The translations under genes were made by a program, and so were the position numbers. The notes below the pieces were generated by a model that saw only the letters and a list, made by a program, of their open reading frames with translations, was not told the DNA's origin and ran no database searches. Below, piece after piece: positions 8,415 through 17,649 of a stretch of DNA of 64,000 bases (its first letter is position 1; every line of letters begins with the position of its first letter). The DNA comes from Paracidovorax oryzae ATCC 19882 (lineage in GTDB: Bacteria; Pseudomonadota; Gammaproteobacteria; Burkholderiales; Burkholderiaceae_C), in assembly GCF_000687165.1 (NCBI RefSeq), contig NZ_JMKU01000013.1, positions 1-64,000 of the forward strand, written 5' to 3'.

Positions 8415-9335
8415 TCAGGGCTGCCCGGCAATCTCCAGGCAGGCACGCACCACATCCGGATGGAATGCCATGTGCACGTGCCCCGCGCCCGACACGAAGC
8501 GGTTGTCCGCCCCGGCCAGCGTGGCCGTGCTGGCGGGATAGACCACGTTGTCGCAGTCCGAATGGAAGCAGGTGAAGCGAGCGCGCACGGAGGGCGGCTC
8601 GGACGCATCCAGGGCCTGCAGCCATGGGTGCCCGGGCACCATCTGACGGCCGTTGTCGGACCGGCTGAGCCGGGCCGCCTCCGTGCCGCCATGCGGCGTG
8701 CCGAGCGTGATCACGCGGTGCACCCGGCCGATGCCTGATTCGCCGCAGGCGCGCAGCCAGGCCCGGACCGCGAGGCCGCCCATGCTGTGGCCGATCACGA
8801 GCGGGGGCCGTCCCGTGCCTTCGGCCACCCGCCGCACGGCCGCGTCGATGGCGGCGGCGTAGCCGTCGATCGCGCCGAAGGGCGGCTCCAGCGTCACGGC
8901 CACGAACGCATGGCCGCGTCGCCGCAGCAGCGCGAACCAGGGCATCCAGAAGCCGCGGTTGCACAGGAAGCCATGCACCAGCACGACTCCGCGCGGCGCC
9001 GCGGTGGTGCCGCCAGCCGCGGGCGGAGGAAGCCAGTCCGGCACGGCCGCATGGCGAAAGGGCTGCCACCAGCCGAACACCCAGCTCGCCCACCGGGTTT
9101 CCGCCCACCAGGCACGCAGCACGCGCCCCGCAGGAGGGGCCGGCACCGGATCGCCCCGGTTGGCATGCAGCATGACCAGGAACTGCAACCCCAGCCAGAG
9201 ACGGGGCCCCACCAGCCAGAGGGCGGCGCCGGCCAGCGCCCCCGCGGGTGACCGGGGCCAGAACCAGGCCAGCCAGCCCGCGGCCAGCGCGACCTGCGCC
9301 ACCACCATCCATCGCTGCCACCTTGCATTCGTCAC
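8415..9335 (-). CDS. Membrane-anchored alpha/beta-hydrolase (lipase/esterase-like)
   Basis: A 306-residue protein with two N-terminal hydrophobic segments (about 11-27 and 33-56) and an alpha/beta-hydrolase domain from about residue 115. It shows the oxyanion region VVLVHGFLCNRGFW, the nucleophile elbow GHSMGG with Ser184, the TPHGG motif, and a late His in AGHVHMAFHP. These are features of triacylglycerol lipase/PGAP1-like hydrolases that act at the membrane. The substrate is unknown. It is divergent from the acyl-CoA ligase gene at 9561 with a 225-bp shared upstream region; together they could handle acyl chains, which is inference. A typical short gap of 28 bp separates its stop from the opposite-strand ORF ending at 8386. 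Confidence 0.85.
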   Translation of the reverse strand: MTNARWQRWMVVAQVALAAGWLAWFWPRSPAGALAGAALWLVGPRLWLGLQFLVMLHANRGDPVPAPPAGRVLRAWWAETRWASWVFGWWQPFRHAAVPDWLPPPAAGGTTAAPRGVVLVHGFLCNRGFWMPWFALLRRRGHAFVAVTLEPPFGAIDGYAAAIDAAVRRVAEGTGRPPLVIGHSMGGLAVRAWLRACGESGIGRVHRVITLGTPHGGTEAARLSRSDNGRQMVPGHPWLQALDASEPPSVRARFTCFHSDCDNVVYPASTATLAGADNRFVSGAGHVHMAFHPDVVRACLEIAGQP

Positions 9336-9560
9336 GTCGTTCCTTTCCGGTACCGGGGTCGATCGTGCACCCGCCCAGCCCGCATCCTGTCACACAGGAG
9401 ACGCACGGCCGTACGCGGGGCCCAGGCCCCGGGACTGTCCCGATGGACAGGCGCGCAGGGGTTTCCACAATCGCCTGCGGCTCCCGCCAATCGGCCCTTG
9501 CACCCCCGCAATGCCGCATCAACCGCCCGCCGCCTGGCGGAGCGAAAGGAAGACGAATCC

Positions 9561-11249
9561 ATGGACCGGATCTGGCTGAAGAACTATCCCCCTGGCGTGC
9601 CGCATGCAGTGGATCCCGAAAGCTACCGCTCGGTGGCGCACCTGCTGGAGGAATCGCTGCGCCGCCATGCGGACCATCCCTTTTCGGTGTGCATGGAGCA
9701 ATGGATGGGCTATGCCGAGCTGGACCGCCTGAGCACGCGGCTGGGCGCATGGCTGCAGGCCCAGGGACTGGCGCAGGGCGCGCGCGTGGCGATCATGCTG
9801 CCCAACGTGCCGCAGTTCGCCGTGGCCATGGCCGCGGTGCTGCGCGCCGGCTACACCTGCGTGAACGTGAACCCGCTCTACACGCCGCGCGAGCTGGAGC
9901 ACCAGCTGCGCGACTCCGGCGCGGAGGCGATCGTCATCCTAGAGAATTTCGCGCGCACGCTCTCCGAGGTGGTGGAGCGCACGGCCGTGAAGCACGTGGT
10001 GCTCACCGCGCTCGGCGACCTGCTCGGACCCGTGCGCGGGCGCTGGATCAGCTTCGCGGTGCGGCACCTGGCGAGGATGGTGCCGGCCTTCGACCTGCCC
10101 CTGTCGGACGGCCGCCGCGTGACGACGCTGCCCGCGGCCCTGGCCGAGGGCGCGCGGCACACGCTCGCGCCGAGCACCGCGACGCTCGATTCCGCCGCGT
10201 TCCTGCAATACACGGGCGTCACGACGGGGCTGTCGAAGGGCGCGGTGCTCACGCACCGCAACATCGTGGCGGCCACGCTGCAGGCGGAGGCCTGGTTCAC
10301 GCCGGCGCTCTCCCGCATCGGCGACGTGCGCCAGGCCAACAGCATCGCGGCTCTGCCGCTCTATCACATCTTCGCGCTCACGCTGTGCCTGCTGGCCATC
10401 CGCCAGGGCTCGCGCCTCACGCTGATCCCGAACCCGCGGGACATCCCCAAGTTCGTGGCGGTACTGAAGAAAAGGCCCTTCCACATGATGCCCGCGGTGA
10501 ACACGCTCTTCAACGCGCTGCTGCAGAACACGGAGTTCCGCGCACTCGATTTCTCGCACCTGTGCGTCTCGCAGGCGGGCGGCATGGCCGCCTCGGAGAG
10601 CACCGCGCGGCAATGGCAGAAGGTGACGGGCAACACCATGATCGAAGGCTGGGGGATGAGCGAGACCTGCGCCATCGGCACCAACAATCCCGTGGACAAC
10701 ACGGAGTTCACCGGCACCATCGGCCTGCCGCTGCCCGGCATCGACATCGCCATCAAGGACGACGCGGGCCAGAGCCTGCCCGTGGGCCAGTCCGGCGAGA
10801 TCTGCATCCGCGGCCCGAACGTGATGGCGGGCTACTACCAGCAGCCTGAGGAGAACGCCCGCGCCTTCACGGCCGACGGCTTCCTGCGTACAGGCGACAT
10901 CGGCGTGATGGATGAACAGGGCTATACGCGCATCATCGATCGCAAGAAGGACATGATCCTGGTTTCCGGCTTCAACGTGTTCCCCAACGAACTGGAACAG
11001 GTCATCGCCCTGTGCCCGGGCGTGCTGGAATGTGCAGCCATCGGGGTGCCGGACGAGAAGCAGGGCGAGGCGATCAAGGTCTTCGTGGTGCGCAGCGACC
11101 CGGCGCTCACCGAGGACGCCGTGGCGCGGTACTGCCACGAACACCTGACGGGGTACAAGTGCCCGCGCCACATCGAGTTCCGGGATGCGCTGCCCAAGAC
11201 CAACGTGGGCAAGATCCTGCGGCGGGAGTTGCGAGCGCCGGCCCCCTGA
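9561..11249 (+). CDS. fadD: Long-chain fatty acid-CoA ligase (FadD-like AMP-binding enzyme)
   Basis: A 562-residue adenylate-forming enzyme that activates fatty acids with ATP and CoA for beta-oxidation. The P-loop reads QYTGVTTGLSKGAVLTHRN (about 216-234); the usual YTGGTTG has Val in place of the second Gly, a mild oddity. WGMSETCAIG is the A5 motif and YTRIIDRKKDMILVSGFNV the A8 linker motif common to FadD; the catalytic Lys lies in TNVGKILRREL near the C-terminus. Length matches FadD. GCGAAAGGAAGA precedes the ATG. A strong terminator follows 34 bp after the stop. Chain length preference cannot be told. Confidence 0.9.
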   Translation: MDRIWLKNYPPGVPHAVDPESYRSVAHLLEESLRRHADHPFSVCMEQWMGYAELDRLSTRLGAWLQAQGLAQGARVAIMLPNVPQFAVAMAAVLRAGYTCVNVNPLYTPRELEHQLRDSGAEAIVILENFARTLSEVVERTAVKHVVLTALGDLLGPVRGRWISFAVRHLARMVPAFDLPLSDGRRVTTLPAALAEGARHTLAPSTATLDSAAFLQYTGVTTGLSKGAVLTHRNIVAATLQAEAWFTPALSRIGDVRQANSIAALPLYHIFALTLCLLAIRQGSRLTLIPNPRDIPKFVAVLKKRPFHMMPAVNTLFNALLQNTEFRALDFSHLCVSQAGGMAASESTARQWQKVTGNTMIEGWGMSETCAIGTNNPVDNTEFTGTIGLPLPGIDIAIKDDAGQSLPVGQSGEICIRGPNVMAGYYQQPEENARAFTADGFLRTGDIGVMDEQGYTRIIDRKKDMILVSGFNVFPNELEQVIALCPGVLECAAIGVPDEKQGEAIKVFVVRSDPALTEDAVARYCHEHLTGYKCPRHIEFRDALPKTNVGKILRRELRAPAP

Positions 11250-11282
11250 GGCCGGCCCGCGCCGGACGCCCCCCGTCGGAAG

Positions 11283-11304
11283 CCCGGCCACGGCCGGGTT
11301 TTTT
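11283..11304 (+). terminator. Rho-independent terminator after fadD
   Basis: Stem CCCGGC-CACG-GCCGGG (11283-11298) is followed directly by six T residues. It ends the fadD transcript and insulates the rbs promoter that follows. Confidence 0.85.
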
Positions 11305-11375
11305 GCATCCAGATGTAAACAATTCCGAGCCTGCCCCCAAGAGAAGCTTATGCAGCACCCCTCCTGAATGGATGA

Positions 11376-11401
11376 GCGCAAACGTTTGCGCAAACGTTTT
11401 C
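11376..11401. promoter_or_regulatory. Two overlapping LacI/RbsR-type operators upstream of rbsB
   Basis: A perfect 16-bp palindrome GCGCAAACGTTTGCGC (11376-11391) overlaps a second half-preserved copy, GCGCAAACGTTTTC (11388-11401). The core GCAAACGTTTGC is the classic binding site of LacI-family repressors of the RbsR/PurR kind. It lies about 100 bp before rbsB and is most likely bound by the LacI-type repressor encoded in the operon at 15212, giving ribose-dependent autoregulation. Confidence 0.85.
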
Positions 11402-11499
11402 TTTCGCTACCATAGCACCCCCCGCAGGTCCCTCTTGCCGCGAACGGCGGAAGGCCTGGGCCCGACTATTCTCTTTCCGCCCACAACCAGGAGACTTCC

Positions 11500-12456
11500 A
11501 TGCCCTTGAACCGCCGCACCCTCCAGACCGCCGCCGTGCTGGCCCTCGCCGGTGGCCTGTTCGCGCAGCCTGCCTTCGCGCAGGACAAGCCCAAGGTCGC
11601 GCTGGTGATGAAGTCGCTCGCCAACGAGTTCTTCCGCACCATGGAGGACGGCGCCAAGGCGCACCAGAAGGCGCATGCCTCGGAATACACGCTGGTGGCC
11701 AACGGCATCAAGAACGAGACCGACACCGCCGCGCAGATCAAGATGATCGAGCAGGCCGTGGCACAGAAGGTGAACGCCATCGTGCTCGCGCCCGCCGATT
11801 CCAAGGCCCTGGTGCCGGCCGTGAAGACCGCGGTGGACAAGGGCATCCTCGTGGTCAACATCGACAACCGCCTGGATGCCGACGCGCTCAAGGAAAAGAG
11901 CCTGAACGTGCCCTTCGTCGGCCCGGACAACCGTGCCGGCGCCAAGCTGGTGGGCGACTACCTGGCCAAGCAGCTGAAGGCCGGCGACAAGGTCGGCATC
12001 ATCGAGGGCGTCTCGACCACGTTCAACGCGCAGCAGCGCACGCTGGGCTTCCAGGACGCGATGAAGGCCGCCAACATCAACGTGGTGGGCGTGCAGTCCG
12101 GCCAGTGGGAAATCGAGAAGGGCAACACCGTGGCAGCCGGCATGCTGCGGGAGCATCCGGACCTGGTGGCGCTGCTGGCCGGCAACGACAGCATGGCGCT
12201 GGGCGCCGTGGCCGCGGTGAAGGCCGCCGGCAAGGCCGGCAAGGTGCAGGTGGTGGGCTACGACAACATCAACGCCATCAAGCCCATGCTGGCCGACGGC
12301 CGCGTGCTGGCCACGGCCGACCAGTACGCCGCCAAGCAGGCGGTGTTCGGCATCGAGATGGCACTGAAGGCGCTGGCCGCCAAGACGCCGCAGGCCCAGC
12401 TGCCCGCCGAGGTCAAGACCGAAGTGGTGCTGGTGACCAAGGGCACCGGCAAGTAA
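11500..12456 (+). CDS. rbsB: Ribose ABC transporter, periplasmic binding protein
   Basis: A 318-residue periplasmic receptor of the Peripla_BP_4 type with a Sec signal peptide ending near residue 27 (AQPAFAQ). Segments PKVALVMKSLANEFF, NIDNRLDAD and GNDSMALGAVAAV match the ribose/pentose-binding group with its two-lobed fold. CCAGGAGAC gives a strong ribosome site. It is the first gene of rbsBACRKD, and a hairpin with a T-run right after it (12531-12565) may raise its level relative to the membrane components. The ribose assignment comes from the company of rbsK and rbsD; another pentose is possible. Confidence 0.92.
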   Translation: MPLNRRTLQTAAVLALAGGLFAQPAFAQDKPKVALVMKSLANEFFRTMEDGAKAHQKAHASEYTLVANGIKNETDTAAQIKMIEQAVAQKVNAIVLAPADSKALVPAVKTAVDKGILVVNIDNRLDADALKEKSLNVPFVGPDNRAGAKLVGDYLAKQLKAGDKVGIIEGVSTTFNAQQRTLGFQDAMKAANINVVGVQSGQWEIEKGNTVAAGMLREHPDLVALLAGNDSMALGAVAAVKAAGKAGKVQVVGYDNINAIKPMLADGRVLATADQYAAKQAVFGIEMALKALAAKTPQAQLPAEVKTEVVLVTKGTGK

Positions 12457-12530
12457 CGCAGCGGCGACGCGCGCGAGCCACGCGGCGCCGCAGGGCGCCG
12501 CGCCCGCCTTCCGCGCACCGCAGGGCCGAC

Positions 12531-12565
12531 GCCGCGCGCCACCCGCGCGGCATTCCTCTTTTTTT
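12531..12565 (+). terminator. Intra-operon hairpin with T-run between rbsB and rbsA (attenuator-like)
   Basis: GCCGCGCG (12531-12538) pairs perfectly with CGCGCGGC (12544-12551) over a 5-nt loop, and seven T residues follow at 12559-12565. An earlier GGCGCC repeat (12484-12499) adds a second hairpin. The next gene, rbsA, starts 15 bp later on GTG without a clear Shine-Dalgarno. The structure could end most transcripts after rbsB, or protect its 3' end. Confidence 0.55.
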
Positions 12566-12579
12566 CGGGTTCGCACACC

Positions 12580-14208
12580 GTGGCCGACCATTCCTCCTCC
12601 ATCGCCGCCGCGCCGGCGCCCGCCTCCGTGCCCCTGCTGGAAATGCTGGGCGTGGGCAAGGACTACAGCGCCACCACCGTGCTGCACGGTGTCACGCTGT
12701 CGCTGCATGCCGGCGAAGTGCTCGCGCTGACCGGCGAGAACGGCGCGGGCAAGAGCACGCTGTCCAAGATCCTCTGCGGGCTGGAGCCCGCCACGCGCGG
12801 CAGCCTGCGCCTGGCGGGGCAGCCCTATGCGCCGTCCTCACGGCGCGACGCGGAGCACCAGGGCGTGCGCATGGTCATGCAGGAGCTGGGCCTCGTGCCG
12901 ACCCTCACCGTGGCCGAGAACCTGCTGATGGGCCGGCTTCCGCACCGCATGGGCTGGCTGCGCCGGCGCGCGCTGCACGATGCCGCGCGCGCGCAGCTCG
13001 CCAAGATCGGCCTCACGGGCATCGATCCGGCCACGCCGGTGTCCCGCCTGGGCATCGGCCAGCAGCAGATGGTGGAGATCGCCCGCAACCTGCAGGACGA
13101 CACGCGCATCCTGGTGCTCGACGAGCCGACGGCGATGCTGACGCCGCGCGAGACCAATTACCTGTTCGAGCAGATCGCCCGGCTCACGGCCCGCGGCGTG
13201 GCCATCATCTACGTCTCCCACCGGCTGGAGGAGCTGCGGCGCATCGCCGACCGCGTGGCCGTGCTGCGCGACGGCGCGCTGGTGGATGCCCGCCCGATGG
13301 CAGGGCTGTCCGAGGCCGACCTCGTGCAGCGCATGGTGGGACGCGCGGTGAACGACCTGGAGCACCGCCCCCGCCGCACGGCCGGGCCCGTGGTGATGCG
13401 GGTGGACGGCATCGGCCGGGGCACCGCCGTGCAGGACGTGAGCCTGGCGCTGCGGGCCGGCGAGGTGTTCGGCATCGCGGGACTCGTGGGCTCGGGCCGC
13501 ACCGAACTGCTGCGCCTGCTGTTCGGCGCGGACCGCGCCGACCGCGGCAGCGTGACGCTGGCTGCAGGGAGCACGGCTTCCGGCGACGCCGCGGAGCGCA
13601 CCCACGCGCGCGGGTTCCGTTCGCCGCTGGCGGCGATCGCCGCGGGCATCGGGCTCGTGAGCGAAGACCGCAAGTCGCAGGGCCTGCTGCTCAGCCAGCC
13701 GATCCGGGTGAACGCCACGTTGTCGGACCTGTCCGCCGTGTCGCGCGCGGGCTGGCTGCGCCGCGCGCACGAGAGCGCGGTGGTGCAGGGATTCATCCGC
13801 ACGCTGCGGGTGCGCTGCCGCGGGCCGGAGCAGCCCGTGGGGCAGCTGTCGGGCGGCAACCAGCAGAAGGTGGTGTTCGCGCGGTGGCTGCACCGCGACG
13901 GCCGCGTGCTGCTGCTGGACGAACCCACGCGCGGCGTGGACGTAGGCGCGCGCGCCGACCTGTACGCCGAGCTCGACCGCATGGCCGCGGAAGGCCGGGC
14001 GCTGCTCATGGTGTCGTCCGACCTGCGCGAGCTGATGGCCATGGCCGACCGCATCGGCGTGATGAGCGGCGGCCGCCTGGTCGCCGTTTTCGAGCGCGGC
14101 GAGTGGACCGAGCAGTCGCTGCTGGCCGCCGCCTTCTCCGAGGCCGAAGACCGTCCGCGCGCCGAAGGCGCCGGTTCCGCATCCCCCTTTTCTCCCGCTT
14201 CCGCATGA
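12580..14208 (+). CDS. rbsA: Ribose ABC transporter, ATP-binding protein (two nucleotide-binding domains)
   Basis: A 542-residue double ATPase that powers ribose uptake with RbsC. The first domain has Walker A GENGAGKST (52-60), signature SRLGIGQQQMVEIA and Walker B ILVLDEPTA. The second has the degenerate Walker A GLVGSGRTELL typical of this family, signature LSGGNQQKVVFARWL and VLLLDEPTRGVD. It begins on GTG at 12580, the only start fitting the family N-terminus, with a weak ribosome site and a Pro/Ala-rich lead of about 18 residues. Its stop overlaps the rbsC start (ATGA). Confidence 0.93.
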   Translation: MADHSSSIAAAPAPASVPLLEMLGVGKDYSATTVLHGVTLSLHAGEVLALTGENGAGKSTLSKILCGLEPATRGSLRLAGQPYAPSSRRDAEHQGVRMVMQELGLVPTLTVAENLLMGRLPHRMGWLRRRALHDAARAQLAKIGLTGIDPATPVSRLGIGQQQMVEIARNLQDDTRILVLDEPTAMLTPRETNYLFEQIARLTARGVAIIYVSHRLEELRRIADRVAVLRDGALVDARPMAGLSEADLVQRMVGRAVNDLEHRPRRTAGPVVMRVDGIGRGTAVQDVSLALRAGEVFGIAGLVGSGRTELLRLLFGADRADRGSVTLAAGSTASGDAAERTHARGFRSPLAAIAAGIGLVSEDRKSQGLLLSQPIRVNATLSDLSAVSRAGWLRRAHESAVVQGFIRTLRVRCRGPEQPVGQLSGGNQQKVVFARWLHRDGRVLLLDEPTRGVDVGARADLYAELDRMAAEGRALLMVSSDLRELMAMADRIGVMSGGRLVAVFERGEWTEQSLLAAAFSEAEDRPRAEGAGSASPFSPASA

Positions 14209-15194
14209 CCGCCACCACGTCCCCCTCCCCCGCTTCCGCCGCGCCGTCGGTGCCGCTCTGGCGCACGCAGCTGGGCACCTACCTGGGCCTGGCCGCCGTG
14301 CTGGTCGGCATGGTCGCGCTGTTTTCCTGGCTGTCCGATTTCTTCTGGAGCGCCGAGACCTTCGTCACCATCGCCAACGAGATTCCCGCGCTGGCCGTGA
14401 TGGCGGTGGGCATGACGTTCGTGCTGATCATCGCGGGCATCGACCTGTCGGTCGGCTCGGTGATGGCGCTGTCCGCGGCGACGTCGGCCGCGGCCATCCT
14501 GCAATGGGGCTGGAGCGTGCCGGCCGCGGCGGCCCTGGCGCTGGCCACCGGCCTGGTGTGCGGCACCATCACCGGCGCCGTGTCGGTCGCCTGGCGGCTG
14601 CCGTCGTTCATCGTGTCGCTCGGCATGCTGGAGGCGGTGCGCGGTAGCGCCTACCTGGTGACGGATTCGCGCACGCAGTACGTGGGCGACGCGATTTCCT
14701 GGCTCGCCGCGCCCGTGGCGGCCGGCGTCTCGGTGGCTTTCGGCATCGCGCTGCTCATCGTGGTGGTGGCCCAGCTCGTGCTGTCGCGCACGGTGTTCGG
14801 CCGCTGCATGGTGGGCATCGGCACCAATGAGGAAGCCATGCGGCTGGCCGGCGTTGATCCGCGGCCCATCCGCATCGCCGTGTTCGCGCTCACCGGCCTG
14901 CTGGCCGGGCTGGCGGGCCTGATGCAGTCGGCACGCCTGGAGGCGGCCGACCCGAATGCCGGCGCCGGCATGGAATTGCAGGTGATCGCGGCCGTGGTGA
15001 TCGGCGGCACCAGCCTGATGGGCGGGCGCGGATCGGTGGTGACCACGGCCTTCGGCGTGCTCATCATCGCGGTACTGGAGGCGGGCCTCGCACAGATCGG
15101 CGCGAGCGAGCCGAGCAAGCGCATCATCACCGGCTGCGTGATCGTGGCGGCCGTCATCATCGATACGCTGCGGCAGCGCCGCGCCGCGGTCTGA
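14205..15194 (+). CDS. rbsC: Ribose ABC transporter, permease
   Basis: A 329-residue inner-membrane permease of the BPD_transp_2 family with about eight to ten hydrophobic segments. Diagnostic stretches are MAVGMTFVLIIAGIDLSVGS, GLVCGTITGAVS and GTNEEAMRLAGVD (the cytoplasmic loop touching the ATPase), and VVIGGTSLMGGRGSV near the C-terminus. The ATG at 14205 overlaps the rbsA stop, so the two are translationally coupled. Sugar specificity follows the neighbours. Confidence 0.93.
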   Translation: MTATTSPSPASAAPSVPLWRTQLGTYLGLAAVLVGMVALFSWLSDFFWSAETFVTIANEIPALAVMAVGMTFVLIIAGIDLSVGSVMALSAATSAAAILQWGWSVPAAAALALATGLVCGTITGAVSVAWRLPSFIVSLGMLEAVRGSAYLVTDSRTQYVGDAISWLAAPVAAGVSVAFGIALLIVVVAQLVLSRTVFGRCMVGIGTNEEAMRLAGVDPRPIRIAVFALTGLLAGLAGLMQSARLEAADPNAGAGMELQVIAAVVIGGTSLMGGRGSVVTTAFGVLIIAVLEAGLAQIGASEPSKRIITGCVIVAAVIIDTLRQRRAAV

Positions 15195-15211
15195 GGCCGG
15201 CGCGCGAAGAC

Positions 15212-16273
15212 ATGGCAACCATCAAGGACGTCGCGCGCGAGGCCGGGGTGTCGGTAACCACCGTCTCGCACGTGCTCAACGGTACGCGGCATGTGAGCAA
15301 CGACGGGCGTGCCCGCGTGGAGACCGCCATCCGCCAGCTGGGCTACGTGCCCAGCGCTATCGCGCGCAGCCTCAAGAGCAACCACACGCGCACGCTGGGG
15401 ATGCTGATCCCCAACAGCTCCAACCCCTACTTCGCCGAAGTCGTGCACAGCGTGGAGAACCGCTGCTTCGGCGCGGGCTACAACCTCATCCTGTGCAATA
15501 CGCACGACGAGGCCCAGCGGCAGCGCTCGTACCTGCAGGTGCTGGCCGAACGGCGCATCGACGGGCTGATCGTTGTCTCCACCGGGCAGGACGCGGCACT
15601 CGCGTGCCAGCTCGAGGGGCTGGGCGTGCCCACCGTGCTGGTGGACCGCGAGATCGAGGTCCACCGGCAGCCCTGCGACCTGGTGGAGACCGCGCACCGC
15701 GAAGGCGGCCGGATGGCCACGCGACACCTGCTCTGGCTGGGCCACCGCCGCATCGCCTGCATCGGCGGCCCCCAGGACCTGGCCCCCAGCACGCAGCGCG
15801 TCGAGGGCTGGCGCGACGCGCTGGCCGAGGCGGGCGTGGACGACGGCGGCCTGCTGTGGCACGGCGATTTCACCAGCCAGAGCGGCTACGAGGCCATGCA
15901 GTCGGTGCTGGCCTCGCCGCGCCCGCCCACGGCGGTGTTCGTGGGCAACGACCTGATGGCCATCGGCGCGCTCTGTGCAGTCCACGAGCGCGGGCTGCGC
16001 GTGCCCGAGGCCATGTCCATCGTGGGCTTCGACGATATCGCGCTCGCGGCCTTCACGAGCCCGCCCCTCACCACCGTGGCCCAACCCAAGCGGCAGATCG
16101 GCGTGGCGGCCGTGGACATGCTGCTGGAGCGCATCGATGGCGCGCGGCGCGAACCACGCCAGTTGCTGCTGCAGCCGGAGCTGCGGCTGCGCGCCTCGAC
16201 CGCGGCCCTGCCCCCGGGCACCGCTTCCACTGCCGCTCCGCACGGCCGTTTTCCTTCCCGCGACCCCGAATGA
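15212..16273 (+). CDS. rbsR: LacI-family transcriptional repressor of the ribose operon
   Basis: A 353-residue repressor: N-terminal LacI helix-turn-helix (1-25, MATIKDVAREAGVSVTTVSH), hinge helix (about 48-57, PSAIARSLKS) and a periplasmic-binding-protein-like effector domain (about 60-335). It lies inside the operon it probably controls, between rbsC and rbsK, and the GCGCAAACGTTTGCGC palindrome upstream of rbsB is its likely target. Ribose or ribose 5-phosphate would be the inducer by analogy. The stop overlaps the rbsK start (ATGA). Confidence 0.92.
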   Translation: MATIKDVAREAGVSVTTVSHVLNGTRHVSNDGRARVETAIRQLGYVPSAIARSLKSNHTRTLGMLIPNSSNPYFAEVVHSVENRCFGAGYNLILCNTHDEAQRQRSYLQVLAERRIDGLIVVSTGQDAALACQLEGLGVPTVLVDREIEVHRQPCDLVETAHREGGRMATRHLLWLGHRRIACIGGPQDLAPSTQRVEGWRDALAEAGVDDGGLLWHGDFTSQSGYEAMQSVLASPRPPTAVFVGNDLMAIGALCAVHERGLRVPEAMSIVGFDDIALAAFTSPPLTTVAQPKRQIGVAAVDMLLERIDGARREPRQLLLQPELRLRASTAALPPGTASTAAPHGRFPSRDPE

Positions 16274-17250
16274 CCGCCTCTTCCCACCCCGCCCCGGAAA
16301 CCCCTTCCCGTTCCGCCCCGCCGCGCATCGCCGTGGTGGGCAGCCTCAACATGGACATCGTCCTGCGCGTGCCCCGGGCCCCCGGCGCAGGCGAGACCGT
16401 GATGGCCGATTCACTGCACCACATTCCCGGAGGCAAGGGTGGCAACCAGGCGGTGGCCTGCGCGCGCCAGGGCGCGCATGTGCACCTGCTGGGCCGCGTC
16501 GGGCACGATGCGCATGGCGCGGCGCTGCGTGCGGCGCTGGACGCCGACGCCATCGACCACGCCGGCGTGCAGACCGATCCGGAGGCCCCCACGGGCATCG
16601 CCTGCATCACGGTGGAATCCACCGCGCAGAACCGGATCGTCTTCGTCGGCGGGGCGAACGCCCGCTTCGGGATCGACGCGCAGGCCCTGGACGCGGCGCT
16701 GCAGGGAGCGAGCAGCCTGCTCCTGCAGTTCGAGGTGCCGATGCCGCAGGTGATGGCCGCCGCCCGGCAGGCGCACCAGCGGGGCTGCCCCGTGGTGCTC
16801 AACCCTTCGCCCATGCAGCCGATCCCCGATGCTTTATGGCCGCTGGTGGACACCCTCGTGGCCAACGAGGTGGAGGCCGCGCTGTTCGCCGACTGCGACG
16901 TGGAAACGCCCGAAGATGCCGCCCATGCCGCGCGCCTGTTGCGCGCCCGGGGCCCGCGGCAGGTGGTGGTGACGCTGGGTGCGGCGGGCGCCGTGGCCTG
17001 CGACGGCAGCGGCTGCCGGCACCACCTGGGCCTGCGCGTGGAGGCCGTGGACACCACGGCCGCGGGTGACACCTTCCTGGGCGCCCTGACCGTCGCCCTG
17101 GCACGCGGCGAATCGCTCGACCTGGCGGTGCAGACCGGCGTCCGCGCCGCGGCGCTGTGCGTGACTCGCCCGGGCGCACAGCCATCGATCCCCACGCGCG
17201 CCGAAGTGGCCGCATCCCCCATGCCCCCCGAATGGAGCCGCATCGCATGA
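16270..17250 (+). CDS. rbsK: Ribokinase
   Basis: A 326-residue PfkB-family kinase forming ribose 5-phosphate from ribose and ATP in the cytoplasm. It shows the substrate signature GSLNMDIVL (24-32) and GGKGGNQ (54-60), and the C-terminal [13 protein letters not shown] with the catalytic Asp and anion hole. An 18-residue Ser/Pro-rich extension precedes the fold. ATGA overlaps at both ends couple it to rbsR and rbsD. Confidence 0.94.
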   Translation: MTASSHPAPETPSRSAPPRIAVVGSLNMDIVLRVPRAPGAGETVMADSLHHIPGGKGGNQAVACARQGAHVHLLGRVGHDAHGAALRAALDADAIDHAGVQTDPEAPTGIACITVESTAQNRIVFVGGANARFGIDAQALDAALQGASSLLLQFEVPMPQVMAAARQAHQRGCPVVLNPSPMQPIPDALWPLVDTLVANEVEAALFADCDVETPEDAAHAARLLRARGPRQVVVTLGAAGAVACDGSGCRHHLGLRVEAVDTTAAGDTFLGALTVALARGESLDLAVQTGVRAAALCVTRPGAQPSIPTRAEVAASPMPPEWSRIA

Positions 17251-17639
17251 AACGCACCGCACTGCTGCACGCCGACCTGTCCCGCGCCATCGCCGCCCTG
17301 GGCCATGGCGACATGATCGTCATCGGCGATGCCGGCCTGCCGATTCCGCCCAGCCCCCTGCGCATCGACCTGGCCGTGACCCAGGGGTTGCCCTCGGTGG
17401 CCGACGTGCTGGCTGCCGTGCTCTCCGAAATGCAGGTGGAGCGCGCGCTGATCGCCACCGAGGCGGTGGAGCGCGCGGGCGGGGCCCTGCCCGGCTGGGC
17501 CGGCGCGCTGCCCGTGGCACCGCAGACCCTGTCGCACGAGGAATTCAAGCGCCTCACGCGCGATGCGCGCGCCGTGGTGCGGACAGGGGAATGCACGCCC
17601 TACGCGAACGTCATCCTCTGCGCGGGCGTGACGTTCTGA
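17247..17639 (+). CDS. rbsD: D-ribose pyranase
   Basis: A 130-residue mutarotase that interconverts the pyranose and furanose forms of ribose so that ribokinase has its substrate. The N-terminal [20 protein letters not shown] contains the catalytic His20 of the family, and GDAGLPIP follows; the C-terminal [12 protein letters not shown] closes the active site. It is the last gene of the operon and ends 10 bp before the convergent gene at 17650. Confidence 0.95.
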   Translation: MKRTALLHADLSRAIAALGHGDMIVIGDAGLPIPPSPLRIDLAVTQGLPSVADVLAAVLSEMQVERALIATEAVERAGGALPGWAGALPVAPQTLSHEEFKRLTRDARAVVRTGECTPYANVILCAGVTF

Positions 17640-17649
17640 CCGACCTGCG

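Noticed and set aside
7618-9750. Minus-strand frame of 710 codons over phhA, the effector candidate and the esterase
   Set aside because: Covers real genes in other frames and shows no domain; composition typical of a shadow.
12105-15194. Plus-strand frame of 1029 codons across the rbs operon
   Set aside because: Overlaps rbsB and rbsA in the wrong frame; only its last part is the real rbsC, which starts at 14205.
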